Assembly (NCBI RefSeq): GCF_001907235.1
Contig: NZ_MQVS01000008.1
Coordinates: 84,625-148,624, forward strand
Source: Buchananella hordeovulneris
GTDB taxonomy: Bacteria > Actinomycetota > Actinomycetes > Actinomycetales > Actinomycetaceae
DNA: 64,000 nucleotides
Direction: 5' to 3'
Below are positions 56,085 through 64,000 of the stretch, piece after piece. The notes under the pieces were generated by a model. That model saw only the letters and a list, made by a program, of their open reading frames with translations. It did not search any database and was not told the origin of the DNA. Made by a program: the position numbers and the translations under genes. How positions within the stretch are numbered: position 1 is the first letter of the stretch; each line of letters starts with the position of its first letter.

Positions 56085-57011
56085 ATGCACAAGCCCTCGC
56101 TCCCTTCCCGCAACGGCCCCGATTGGCCGGTGCTGGCGCTGGCTGCTGCGTGGCTGGCGGGCTTGGGGGCCGGCTACTGGGTGTTTATTCGCACGCGGTG
56201 GGGGCAGGCCGTGGACGGCTCCGGCATGGCGCATTTTTCTGAGCTCACCCCCCTGCACGAGGTGGCGCGCCTGGCGGGCACCGTGTCGGTGACGACGCTC
56301 GTGGTGGGCATGGTGCTGGCGGCCATCGCGGGGTTGGCGCGCCGCCGATGGTGGTTGGCGCTGGGGGCGGCCGCTGCGATTGGGACGGCGATGGTGGTCA
56401 CTGAGTTGTTGAAGGAATGGGTGCTGCCGCGGCCCGATTTTCGGATCGGCTGGTCGCTGGCCAATTCCTACCCGTCTGGGCACGCCACGGCGGTGACCGT
56501 GGTGACCCTGGTGGCGCTGGTGACCATGCCGCGCAGTTGGCGCCGTTACTTTCTGCCGGTGGCGGTCGGGGTGCCGCCACTGCTGGGGGCGGGCCTGGTG
56601 GCACTGGAGTGGCATCGGGCGTCCGATGTCGCTGCCGCCTGCGCGGTGGCCACCGCGTGCGTGCTGGTGGCGTTATCGCTGGCGGGCGGGCCGGTGGCGC
56701 GCGAGCGGGCCGCCTGGGCGCGCACGACGCCGGGGCGGGGGGTGCCCTTCGGCGAGGGGTGGCCGCGGGGCTGGAGTTTGCGGCTCGGGGTTGCGGGCCT
56801 GGCGGCGCTGGGGGCCGCCGTGTGGTGCGGGTGGTTGACGCGGGCGGCGTGGGATGAGCAGTCCGCGGAGTTCCTGGTAGACGACATTTCGACCGCCTCC
56901 CTGGGGGCGGCGGACGTGGCGATTTTCGGGTTGTCGGCCTGTCTGATCCTGGCTGCCGGGTTGGGCTCGGTGGCCAGCGTCCTGTGGGCGGCCGATCGGG
57001 CCAAGGTGTAG
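56085..57011 (+). CDS. PAP2-family membrane phosphatase
   Basis: A 308-aa membrane protein with about six to eight helices and the PAP2 motifs: KEWVLPRPDF (K-x6-RP), SYPSGHATAVT (PSGH) and EWHRASDVAAA (R..H.xxxD region). These enzymes dephosphorylate lipid phosphates such as undecaprenyl pyrophosphate or phosphatidic acid. The final helices (about 230-305) extend past the usual core. Start ATG at 56085 after GGGG; divergent from the helicase gene. Confidence 0.85.
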   Translation: MHKPSLPSRNGPDWPVLALAAAWLAGLGAGYWVFIRTRWGQAVDGSGMAHFSELTPLHEVARLAGTVSVTTLVVGMVLAAIAGLARRRWWLALGAAAAIGTAMVVTELLKEWVLPRPDFRIGWSLANSYPSGHATAVTVVTLVALVTMPRSWRRYFLPVAVGVPPLLGAGLVALEWHRASDVAAACAVATACVLVALSLAGGPVARERAAWARTTPGRGVPFGEGWPRGWSLRLGVAGLAALGAAVWCGWLTRAAWDEQSAEFLVDDISTASLGAADVAIFGLSACLILAAGLGSVASVLWAADRAKV

Positions 57012-57084
57012 GGCGGTCGGTTCGCTGGCGGTCGGCCTGGTCGGGACGTTAGTCCCCGTAACCGGCGACTGCTTCCAGTTTGAA

Positions 57085-57132
57085 CCACATCATCTAGTGG
57101 CCGTGGCGTGTTGGTGCCACAACATCTTGTGG
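57085..57132 (+). promoter_or_regulatory. Paired NrdR boxes upstream of nrdD
   Basis: CCACATCATCTAGTGG (57085-57100) and CCACAACATCTTGTGG (57117-57132) are 16-bp near-palindromes whose starts are 32 bp apart, about three helical turns. Sequence, symmetry and spacing match NrdR repressor boxes, and they lie 51 nt before the nrdD start. They imply ATP/dATP-dependent repression of the anaerobic reductase. Confidence 0.88.
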
Positions 57133-57182
57133 TGACGGGCGTAGCGTGACTGGTGTCAGAGTTCGCCTTCGCAGGAGTTGCC

Positions 57183-59084
57183 ATGAGCCCCACCGCCCCC
57201 ACACAGACCCTCCACCCGCACCTAGCGCAGGCGGACCAGGTCCGGCCAGAACTCCTGGTGGACGCCATCGGCACGGTCGAGGAATACCTCGACCGATCGG
57301 ATTGGCGCGTCAACGCCAACGCCAACCAGGGCTACTCGTTGGGCGGGCTGATGCTCAACACCTCCGGCAAGATGATCGCCAACTACTGGCTCACCCGCGT
57401 CTACGACCCGGCCGCCGGGGCCGCCCACCGGGCAGGCGACCTCCACATCCACGACCTCGACATGTTCGCCGGCTACTGCGCGGGCTGGTCGCTGAAATCC
57501 CTGCTGCAGCAGGGCTTCAACGGGGTACCCGGCGCGATCGCGGCCGGTCCGGCCAAGCACTTTTCCAGTGCGGTCGGCCAGATCGTCAACTTCCTTGGCA
57601 CCCTGCAAAACGAGTGGGCGGGCGCGCAGGCCTTCTCCAGCTTCGACACCTACATGGCCCCATTCGTGCGCCTAGACCAGATGAGTTACGAACAGGTGCT
57701 GCAAGGCATGCAGGAACTCATCTACAACCTGAACGTGCCCTCCCGCTGGGGCACCCAAACCCCGTTTACCAACCTCACGTTCGACCTGACCTGCCCCGCC
57801 GACCTCGCCGACGAAGTGCCGCTAATCGGGGGCGAACTGTGCGACTTCACCTACGGCGACCTGCAGGCCGAGATGGACCTCATCAACCGCGCCTACATGG
57901 AGGTCATGACCGCCGGCGACGCCGAAGGTCGGGTTTTTACCTTCCCCATTCCTACCTACAACATGACCGCCGACTTCGACTGGGACTCTGCGCTGGCCGA
58001 CCGCCTGTTCGCGATGACCGCCAAATACGGCCTGCCCTACTTCCAGAACTTCATTAACTCCGAGCTCGACCCCGGCATGATCCGCTCCATGTGCTGCCGC
58101 CTGCAGCTCGACCTCCGCGAACTGCTCAAACGCGGCAACGGGCTCTTCGGATCGGCTGAACAGACAGGCAGCGTCGGCGTCGTCACCCTCAACTGTGCCC
58201 GGCTGGGCTACCTCTTCCCCGGCGACGAGGCGAGCCTGCTGGCCCGCGTGGACGGACTCATAGACCTCGCCGTGGGCACCCTGGAACGCAAACGCGAAGT
58301 CATCCAACACCACATCGACACCGGCCTGTTCCCCTACACGCGCCGCTACCTCGGCACCCTGGAAAACCACTTCTCCACCATCGGCGTCAACGGCATGAAC
58401 GAGATGGTGCGTAACTTCAGCGGCGACGCCTACGACATCACTGACCCGCGCGGGCACGCCCTAGTCGTGCGGGTGCTCGATCACGTGCGCGCCCGCATGG
58501 TCGCCGTGCAGGAAGCCACCGGCCACCTGTACAACCTAGAGGCCACCCCCGCCGAGGGCACCACCTACCGGTTCGCCCGCGAGGATCGCAAACGCTTCCC
58601 CGCCATCCTCCAGGCTGGCACCCCGGACCAGCCTTACTACACCAACTCCTCGCAGCTGCCCGTCGGCTTCACCGACGACCCCTTCGAGGCCCTGGAGCGG
58701 CAAGAGGAACTGCAAGGCAAGTACACGGGCGGCACCGTGCTGCACCTCTACATGAACGAACGCATCAGCTCGGTCGAGGCGTGCAAGAACCTGGTGCGTC
58801 GTTCCCTGACCAACTTCCGCCTGCCCTACCTCACCATCACCCCGACGTTCTCCATCTGCCCCACCCACGGCTACCTGCCGGGTGAACACCCCACCTGCAG
58901 CAAGTGCGCCGCCGCCCGCCCGCACGGCGAGCCCGTGCAATGCGAAGTGTGGACCCGCGTGATGGGCTACTTCCGGCCAGTGACCAGCTTCAACATCGGT
59001 AAGCAGGGCGAATACGCCGAACGGGTCATGTTCACCGAACAGGCCGCCGCCGGGCACGGCCCGCTCGTGCGGGCCGCCCGCTAG
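57183..59084 (+). CDS. nrdD: Class III anaerobic ribonucleoside-triphosphate reductase, without ATP-cone
   Basis: A 633-aa glycyl-radical enzyme reducing ribonucleotides to deoxyribonucleotides without oxygen. Recognisable segments: NANANQGYSLGGLMLNTSGKMIANYWL, GDLHIHDLDMF, NVPSRWGTQTPFTNLTFDLTCP, and the C-terminal radical loop RVMGYFRPVTSFN with Gly595. Four cysteines (559, 572, 575, 587) form the zinc site. The protein begins directly with the catalytic fold, so the usual about 100-aa ATP-cone is absent. ATG at 57183 with AGGAG; the in-frame start at 57153 is less likely. It is paired with nrdG and preceded by NrdR boxes. Confidence 0.95.
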   Translation: MSPTAPTQTLHPHLAQADQVRPELLVDAIGTVEEYLDRSDWRVNANANQGYSLGGLMLNTSGKMIANYWLTRVYDPAAGAAHRAGDLHIHDLDMFAGYCAGWSLKSLLQQGFNGVPGAIAAGPAKHFSSAVGQIVNFLGTLQNEWAGAQAFSSFDTYMAPFVRLDQMSYEQVLQGMQELIYNLNVPSRWGTQTPFTNLTFDLTCPADLADEVPLIGGELCDFTYGDLQAEMDLINRAYMEVMTAGDAEGRVFTFPIPTYNMTADFDWDSALADRLFAMTAKYGLPYFQNFINSELDPGMIRSMCCRLQLDLRELLKRGNGLFGSAEQTGSVGVVTLNCARLGYLFPGDEASLLARVDGLIDLAVGTLERKREVIQHHIDTGLFPYTRRYLGTLENHFSTIGVNGMNEMVRNFSGDAYDITDPRGHALVVRVLDHVRARMVAVQEATGHLYNLEATPAEGTTYRFAREDRKRFPAILQAGTPDQPYYTNSSQLPVGFTDDPFEALERQEELQGKYTGGTVLHLYMNERISSVEACKNLVRRSLTNFRLPYLTITPTFSICPTHGYLPGEHPTCSKCAAARPHGEPVQCEVWTRVMGYFRPVTSFNIGKQGEYAERVMFTEQAAAGHGPLVRAAR

Positions 59085-59088
59085 GCCC

Positions 59089-59871
59089 GTGGACACCAGA
59101 CGGCGGCAGCCCGGCCAGGTGCGGGCCGGAGGCGGCCCCCGCCCCGCGGCCCCCGCCGAGTCCCTGCAGATAGCCGGGCTGGTGCCGCTGTCCACCACCG
59201 ATTGGCCCGACCGCCTGACCGCCACCGTCTACCTGCAAGGCTGCCCCTGGAGCTGCACCTACTGCCACAACTGTGACCTCATCGACCCGCGCACGCCCGG
59301 GCAGGTGCCGTGGGCAGAAGTCGGGGCCCTGCTGGAGCGCCGGGCCGGACTGTTGGACGGAGTCGTCTTCTCCGGTGGGGAAGCCACCCGGCAGGCGGGC
59401 CTGGCCGACGCACTGGCCCGAGTGCGCCGCGCCGGCTTTGCCACAGGCCTGCATACGGCAGGGGCCTACCCGCGCCGCCTAGCCGCCCTGCTGCCCCTCC
59501 TGGACTGGGTGGGCCTGGATCTCAAGGCTCTGCCCGCGCACTACCCCGCCGTTGCCGGACCAGGCGCCCGGGGGCAGGACGCCTGGGACTGCCTCGACCT
59601 GCTGGTAGCCGCCGGTATCGCCCACGAAGTGCGCACCACCGTCCACCCCGGCTCCGTCGCCGCCACCGACGCGCTCGCGGTCGCCCGCGCGGCTGCGGCC
59701 CGCGGCGCCCGCTGTTTCGCGCTGCAAGAAGCTCGCACCCGCGGCACGACGCCCGCCTTCGCGCTGTCCGCTAAGGAGTGGGACGAGACGCGCTGGCGCC
59801 GCGAGTGGCGTGCGCTGGTAGCTGCGGTGCAGGACTTGGCTCCGCTGCAGGTGACGGTGCGGCCCGCCTGA
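59089..59871 (+). CDS. nrdG: Anaerobic ribonucleotide reductase activase (radical SAM)
   Basis: A 260-aa radical SAM protein that installs the glycyl radical on NrdD. The cluster motif is GCPWSCTYCHNC (C-x3-C-x2-C). VVFSGGEATRQAGL is the GGE SAM-binding loop. AGLVPLSTTDWPDRLTATVYLQGC is typical of NrdG/PFL-activating enzymes. A Pro/Arg/Ala-rich N-terminal stretch of about 25 residues precedes the fold; a start further in is possible. GTG at 59089, 4 nt after the nrdD stop. Its final codons and stop lie in a direct repeat. Confidence 0.92.
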   Translation: MDTRRRQPGQVRAGGGPRPAAPAESLQIAGLVPLSTTDWPDRLTATVYLQGCPWSCTYCHNCDLIDPRTPGQVPWAEVGALLERRAGLLDGVVFSGGEATRQAGLADALARVRRAGFATGLHTAGAYPRRLAALLPLLDWVGLDLKALPAHYPAVAGPGARGQDAWDCLDLLVAAGIAHEVRTTVHPGSVAATDALAVARAAAARGARCFALQEARTRGTTPAFALSAKEWDETRWRREWRALVAAVQDLAPLQVTVRPA

Positions 59872-59941
59872 GGGTGGCCCCGACCAGCAGCCCGAAGCAC
59901 ACCCCGACGGGCAGACGGTGCGGCCCGCCTGAGGGTGGCCC
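59853..59941. repeat. Two-copy direct repeat with 33-nt insert (site 2)
   Basis: Copies 59853-59880 and 59914-59941 are identical over all 28 nt and flank exactly 33 nt (59881-59913). The left copy contains the end of nrdG including its TGA. The second copy repeats those coding-end bases downstream, so the element looks inserted at the gene's 3' end. The gap to the next gene (59990) holds nothing else. Confidence 0.95.
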
Positions 59942-59989
59942 GCTTGCCGGGATCTCCAGGGCCGGGTCGGCATGCGGCAAGATTGAGGA

Positions 59990-60595
59990 ATGAAAGTGCA
60001 GGTACGGCGCTACCGCAGTTGCGATGCCCAGGCAACGGCGGACGTCTTTCGGGCCGCCGTGTTGCGTACCGCGGCTCACTACTACTCCTCCGCCCAGCTG
60101 GAGGCGTGGATCTCCGGCAGCGAGGACCTCGCGGGCTGGGACCAGCGGCGCTCTGCTGCCTGGACGGTGGTAGCGGAGATAGACGGGCGCGTCGTCGGCT
60201 TCGCGGACCTGACAGCCGAGGGGGTGCTGGACATGCTGTTCGTGCACCCCGACCGCGGACGGCAGGGGGTGGGCCGGGCCCTGGTGGAGGTCGTGCTCGG
60301 CAAGGCCCGCCGCCGTGGCCTGCAACGGGTGCGTACCCGCGCCAGCCGCGCGGGGCGGCCGGCTTTTGCCCGGCTAGGGTTTGTTGTTGATGCCATCAAC
60401 CTGGACAACACCATCCGGGGGGTGCGGGTGCCTAACTTTGACATGCACATTGTCCTGGCGGATCCCCGGGCGGCGGGGCAGCGCGGCTGGGACCGCCTAC
60501 GGCACTCCCGCTTGAACTACGGTTCCCAACCCCGCCACCGTTACCGGCCCGGCGGCAGCGGGTACGAACGCGGCCTGGCCGCGCGCGAGAGGTAG
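59990..60595 (+). CDS. GNAT-family acetyltransferase
   Basis: A 201-aa protein with a GNAT core: KVQVRRYRSCDAQATADVFRAAV, WTVVAEIDGRVVGFADL, LDMLFVHPDRGRQGVGRALVEVVLGKARRRG (motif A, with RGRQGVG for acetyl-CoA) and PAFARLGFVV (motif B). After the core (about 150) a basic tail runs to 201. The last 99 nt of the frame are antisense to manA; the true end may be as read because no earlier stop exists. Substrate unknown. Confidence 0.88.
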   Translation: MKVQVRRYRSCDAQATADVFRAAVLRTAAHYYSSAQLEAWISGSEDLAGWDQRRSAAWTVVAEIDGRVVGFADLTAEGVLDMLFVHPDRGRQGVGRALVEVVLGKARRRGLQRVRTRASRAGRPAFARLGFVVDAINLDNTIRGVRVPNFDMHIVLADPRAAGQRGWDRLRHSRLNYGSQPRHRYRPGGSGYERGLAARER

Positions 60596-61711
60596 TGTGC
60601 CCGAGGCCGCGGTGGAGGCCACCAGGTGACCCTCGGTGCACAGCAGAATGCGTGGTCCGCGGCCCGGGATGGTGCACGCCTCGTTGCGAGTGTCGGTGAC
60701 GGATAGTTCAAAGTCGTCTACCGGCGCGAAGTAGACGCGCGTGTGGGCGGTGATGTGCTCGGGGGCAATGCGGACGGGGGGCGCGGCCTTCGCTTCGACG
60801 CAGGAGAGCATCTCGGGTACATCTACGTGTTTGCTGGTGAGGCCCGCCCGCAGCACGTTGTCGGAGTCGGCCATGATCTCCACCCCGAGGCCGGACAGGT
60901 AGGCGTGCACCGTGCCGGCCGGCACGTATAGCGCTTCGCCGCGGCGCAGCGAGACGGGATTGAGCAGGATGGAGGCGACGACGCCCGGGTCAGAGGGGTA
61001 GCGTTCCGCCAGGCGACCGACGATGGTATCGGCACGCAGGGACGGCGACTGGCCCGCCGCCAGGCGCTTGGCGACTTCCTGTACGAAATGCTGCACGGCC
61101 TGCGGGCCGGGGCGGGTCTCGGGGCGCATGAGGTGCGCGAAGGCGTCGCGGAGCCCAGTGCCGTTGGTACCGGTGGCCAGGATGGCGGCGAGTTTGGTGG
61201 CCAATGGGTCGGCGAGGTCTGCCAGCAGTTCGGCGGCGCGGCGCGGCGCGCGGAAGCCGGAGAGGGCTTCGAAGTCGGTGAGGGCCAGCAGCATCTCGGG
61301 CTTGTGGTTCTTGTCGTGGTAGTTGCGCCGGGGGTCTTGCAGCGTGATGCCGCGCTGGTCTTCGTCGTCGTAGCGCGCTGCCGCCCGGTCCCGGCTGGGA
61401 TGGACCTGGAGCGAGAGGGGGGCGGCGGGGGCGATGATTTTTAACAGGTAGGGCAGGCGGCGGCCGAAGCGTTTTTCCACCAGTGGGCCGAGGGCGGCAT
61501 CCGGCAAGGCGGTGATGGCGTCGGCGAGGCTGGCTCCCGTCTCCAGGCGGCACACGCCCCGCGGGTGGGCGCCGAACCAGACCTCCGCCAGGGGTTCGGT
61601 GGTCGCGGGGGTGCCAAGGAACTTGGGGATGGCCGTGCGGGACCCCCAGTCGTACCGCTGCTGGGCGCCGGTAAGGCGCAAAACGGCGGGGCCACTCCCT
61701 GTATCTAGCAT
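60497..61711 (-). CDS. manA: Mannose-6-phosphate isomerase (type I)
   Basis: A 404-aa cupin-type isomerase interconverting mannose-6-phosphate and fructose-6-phosphate. Start region LTGAQQRYDWGSRTAIPKFLG, zinc ligands in SLQVHPSRD (Gln, His), NHKPEMLLALTDFEALSGFR (Glu) and PAGTVHAYLSGLGVEIMADSDNVLRAG (His). Length is normal for the family. ATG at 61711. Its 3' end overlaps the convergent GNAT gene by 99 nt. Confidence 0.95.
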   Translation of the reverse strand: MLDTGSGPAVLRLTGAQQRYDWGSRTAIPKFLGTPATTEPLAEVWFGAHPRGVCRLETGASLADAITALPDAALGPLVEKRFGRRLPYLLKIIAPAAPLSLQVHPSRDRAAARYDDEDQRGITLQDPRRNYHDKNHKPEMLLALTDFEALSGFRAPRRAAELLADLADPLATKLAAILATGTNGTGLRDAFAHLMRPETRPGPQAVQHFVQEVAKRLAAGQSPSLRADTIVGRLAERYPSDPGVVASILLNPVSLRRGEALYVPAGTVHAYLSGLGVEIMADSDNVLRAGLTSKHVDVPEMLSCVEAKAAPPVRIAPEHITAHTRVYFAPVDDFELSVTDTRNEACTIPGRGPRILLCTEGHLVASTAASGTLPLARGQAAFVPAAAGPVTVAGLGTVVQAGVP

Positions 61712-62061
61712 TGGGCGAGCTTAACTCAGTTAAATGAGCAGAAATGCGCAAATAGGGCGCAGCTGCGGACAATAGGGGCGTTTCACGGGCAGTTGCCCGT
61801 CCCGGCCTTGTAGTCCGGCCACAAAGTTAACCGAATGATAACGATCGGTTTGTGACGTTAAAGACAAGGGGCCGGCAATTCCGCGTGCCCACTTAACCGA
61901 TTCAAGCTTGAAATTTCGCCTGCGCCGGGGGTGTAGGGCAGCGGTGCCGGGTGCATGACGTGGCCCTTCCCTCCATATACCCGGCTGATTATCGGCTGCC
62001 ATTCAGGTACTGTCGCCGGTAGCTGTGTCAAACCTGGACAGGCAGAATTTTAAGGAGAAAC
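61712..62061. promoter_or_regulatory. 350-nt divergent region upstream of manA and the adhesin
   Basis: No gene is seen. The region is AT-richer than its flanks. It contains AACCGA and TCGGTT as an inverted pair 10 nt apart (around 61829-61850) and another CTTAACCGATT near 61893, so a TTAACCGA-type motif recurs. These may bind a regulator of the surface protein gene. TTTAAGGAGAAAC immediately precedes the GTG start of the adhesin. Confidence 0.4.
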
Positions 62062-64000
62062 GTGTTCACCAAGCCACTCTTTGCGCCCACCTCGGTGCGC
62101 GCGCGGGTTGCTGCGATCATCGGCGTTTTCGCGCTGTTGTTCGCCTACGCGGTCGCTGTGGCCGCGCCGACGGCCTGGGCGGCCTCGCCCGACATCGTTG
62201 TGACGAAACTGGTCAAGTCCGACGTAAACGGCAACGAACAGCAGGGTGCCTTGCGGGTGGACGACGTCGCCAAGCTCGCTTTCACCTGGAGTGCCCCCAC
62301 GGGCAAGCCCAGCAAGGGTGACAGTTTCTCCATCGGCCTACCCGCGGAGTTCACCAACCTGGAAGCCCCGCAGAAGCGGCCCCTCGAAGTGACGCACAAC
62401 GGAGCCCAGGTGCAGGTGGGGGAGTGCTCCCTCACCGCCCAGGAGATTGTTTGTACCTTTAATGAGAAGACTGACGACCTGCACAGCCAGGGCTTTCGGC
62501 AGTGGTCCGGCGCAGGCGAGGCGCTGCTGAAGGCCAAGGCCGAGCACCGCCAGGAGGAGAGCACGTTCACGCTGAACGGGACTCCCAAGAACATCGACCT
62601 GCCCGGCAACGGCGGCATCGGCCCGCAGGCCAAGGCCGTGTACGTCAAGGAAAGCTTCACCAAGGTCGCCACGCCGCTGACCCGCAATTCGAAGGTGCTG
62701 CAGTGGGAAACCCGCCTGAACACCGCCTACCTGCGGGAGGAGCTGGCCAAGGCCGGCACCAACCTGGTGCTCGACAAGCAGACCCGCACCAAGCTCGTCT
62801 TCACCGACGTGTTGGGGCCGGGCCAGCGGTTCAACGAGGACCTCGCCAACTGGCGTTTTGGCATTCGGAACCACGCGGGCGAACCGGAGATGTCCGCCGT
62901 CCCGTTGACGCAGGGCGACGGCAAGGACCTGAACACCGCTTACGGTGACTTCAACCTGGAAGTAGCGATCTCGGGTGACCCGAGCGAGGGGCAGCGCGCC
63001 ACCATTACCGTGGAGGGCCCGTTCTGGCCGGACGCCAACTACCGCCTGTGGTACCAGTCGATCCCGACCACGGACGACGCGCGGGTGGTCCCCGGCTTTA
63101 AGTACACCAACGAGCTGAGCCTGCAGCAGCTGCGGGCCACGGCGGAGCGCTTCTACTCCGACTCCTTCACCGTGACCGTCAACTACTTGCCGAACTTCGG
63201 TGGCTTTGACATCACCAAGCTGGCGGGCGGGGACGGCGCGATGCTGATCCCGGCTGACACCACCTACCAGGTGGCGGTCGACTACACCCTGCCGGGCGGT
63301 GCCACCATCGACACGTACGCGAACCAGAACTGGCAGGCCCCGGGCACTCCGAAGGCGGACAAGACCGGTGGTAACGCCACCTTCGCTGTCACCCTCGGGA
63401 AGAAGACGACCTTCCAGGGCCAGTTCCCGGTCGGCACCGTGGTCCGGCTGAGCGAGGACCCGGCGACCGCCTCGAACGCCCCGGCTGGTTACAAGTACGG
63501 GCAGCCGACCTTCTCCAAGTCCGAGCTCACCATCGAAAACGGTAAGTCGCTCGCAGTGGAACTGACCAACAGCGCCGTGCAGCAGCGCGGGAAGTTCACG
63601 GTCACCAAGACCGCGCAGGGAGCGGCGGTGCCCGCCGATAAGGAGTTCACCTTCAACTACACCTGCGGCACCCAGCAGGGCACCTTGAAGGCCAAGGCCG
63701 GGGGCCCGGCCGTTGCCTCCCCGTTCTTCCCCGCCGGCACCAAGTGCACCATTACCGAGGATGAGACCGCCGCGCAGTTGGCCGGTTTCAACCTCACCGT
63801 GCCCGCCGCCCAGACCGTGACGATCGGCGCCGACCCGGCGCAACCTACCGCCGTCACCTTCGACAACGTCTACGCCGCCCAGACTGGGAAGTTTTCTGTG
63901 GTGAAGTCGGTTGTGGGGGTTGTGGTTCCTGGTGATCGGGAGTTTGTGTTTGATTATGTGTGTGGGGCTGATCGTGGTTCGTTGAGTGTGCGGGCTGATG
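62062..64000 (+). CDS. Secreted repeat-domain surface protein (DUF5979-type), truncated by window edge
   Basis: At least 646 residues with no stop before the edge. GTG at 62062 behind AAGGAG. A signal peptide (RARVAAIIGVFALLFAYAVAVAAPTAWA, cut before ASPDIVV) is followed by an adhesin-like region of Ig-type folds (about 40-370), then repeats of about 90-110 residues: FDITKLAGGDG, KFTVTKTAQGAAVPADKEFTFNYTC and KFSVVKSVVGVVVPGDREFVFDYVC. The last two have paired cysteines and TxxK-like starts, as in DUF5979/SpaA-like stalk domains that carry intramolecular bonds. A sortase signal is expected beyond the window. Codon use changes sharply near 63885. Confidence 0.88.
   Translation, partial: MFTKPLFAPTSVRARVAAIIGVFALLFAYAVAVAAPTAWAASPDIVVTKLVKSDVNGNEQQGALRVDDVAKLAFTWSAPTGKPSKGDSFSIGLPAEFTNLEAPQKRPLEVTHNGAQVQVGECSLTAQEIVCTFNEKTDDLHSQGFRQWSGAGEALLKAKAEHRQEESTFTLNGTPKNIDLPGNGGIGPQAKAVYVKESFTKVATPLTRNSKVLQWETRLNTAYLREELAKAGTNLVLDKQTRTKLVFTDVLGPGQRFNEDLANWRFGIRNHAGEPEMSAVPLTQGDGKDLNTAYGDFNLEVAISGDPSEGQRATITVEGPFWPDANYRLWYQSIPTTDDARVVPGFKYTNELSLQQLRATAERFYSDSFTVTVNYLPNFGGFDITKLAGGDGAMLIPADTTYQVAVDYTLPGGATIDTYANQNWQAPGTPKADKTGGNATFAVTLGKKTTFQGQFPVGTVVRLSEDPATASNAPAGYKYGQPTFSKSELTIENGKSLAVELTNSAVQQRGKFTVTKTAQGAAVPADKEFTFNYTCGTQQGTLKAKAGGPAVASPFFPAGTKCTITEDETAAQLAGFNLTVPAAQTVTIGADPAQPTAVTFDNVYAAQTGKFSVVKSVVGVVVPGDREFVFDYVCGADRGSLSVRAD

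Overview
The window is high-GC actinobacterial chromosome. Gene content points to a facultatively anaerobic member of the Actinomycetales, Actinomyces-like in the broad sense: WhiB, a Crp-family regulator, the actinobacterial helicase/secretion (Tad pilus) neighbourhood, a class III ribonucleotide reductase, a formate/nitrite channel and a DUF5979-type surface protein. The genus is an inference; no rRNA is present.

Positions 1-19977 hold a complete type III CRISPR-Cas locus, most like subtype III-D. A minus-strand effector operon (10674 down to 198) encodes Cas10 (GGDD palm, no HD nuclease), Csx10, a double-RAMP Cas7 protein, a small Csx19-like protein and two tandem TIGR03986-type RAMP paralogues. 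Divergent from it are two overlapping plus-strand genes: a 770-aa protein with two CARF-like modules and a C-terminal HEPN-type R-x6-H motif, and a 484-aa protein ending in two membrane helices (CorA-like layout). I read this pair as the signalling output of the system. A second minus-strand operon encodes a reverse transcriptase-Cas1 fusion, Cas2 and Cas6. A leader then leads to an array of 37-nt repeats (18719-19977). Many spacers contain perfect stem-loops, as expected if RT-Cas1 captures structured RNA. The last, diverged repeat keeps its hairpin by two compensatory base-pair changes.

Positions 20085-26499 form a sugar locus: an APC permease, EbgC and an EbgA-like beta-galactosidase in one operon, divergent from a LacI regulator with a 20-bp palindromic operator between them. 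Positions 26517-31045 hold a lipoprotein, a broken ESX-like helical gene, an anchored secreted hydrolase, a DUF6054 protein, tRNA-Pro(CGG) with its terminator, and a metallophosphoesterase. From 31045 come a bifunctional penicillin-binding protein, whiB, a DUF4177-type small protein, RidA, Crp, endonuclease III, a GT-C membrane glycosyltransferase, an alpha/beta hydrolase that lacks its nucleophile, a 1293-aa Pro/Ala/Glu-rich membrane protein and an FNT channel. Positions 43110-56011 are the Tad/helicase neighbourhood: HAD phosphatase, Ssd, CpaF, a fused TadB-TadC, pilin and TadE-like genes, and a DECH helicase, with rsgA and a flotillin/NfeD pair inserted. Positions 56085-61711 hold a PAP2 phosphatase, nrdD-nrdG behind two NrdR boxes, a GNAT enzyme and manA. 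A secreted repeat-domain adhesin runs off the right edge.

The most unexpected structure outside the CRISPR locus is three separate two-copy direct repeats at or just after gene 3' ends (30000-30088, 51350-51442, 59853-59941). Each has 28-30-nt copies flanking exactly 33 nt. That is the geometry of a one-spacer CRISPR unit and suggests off-target Cas1-Cas2 integration.
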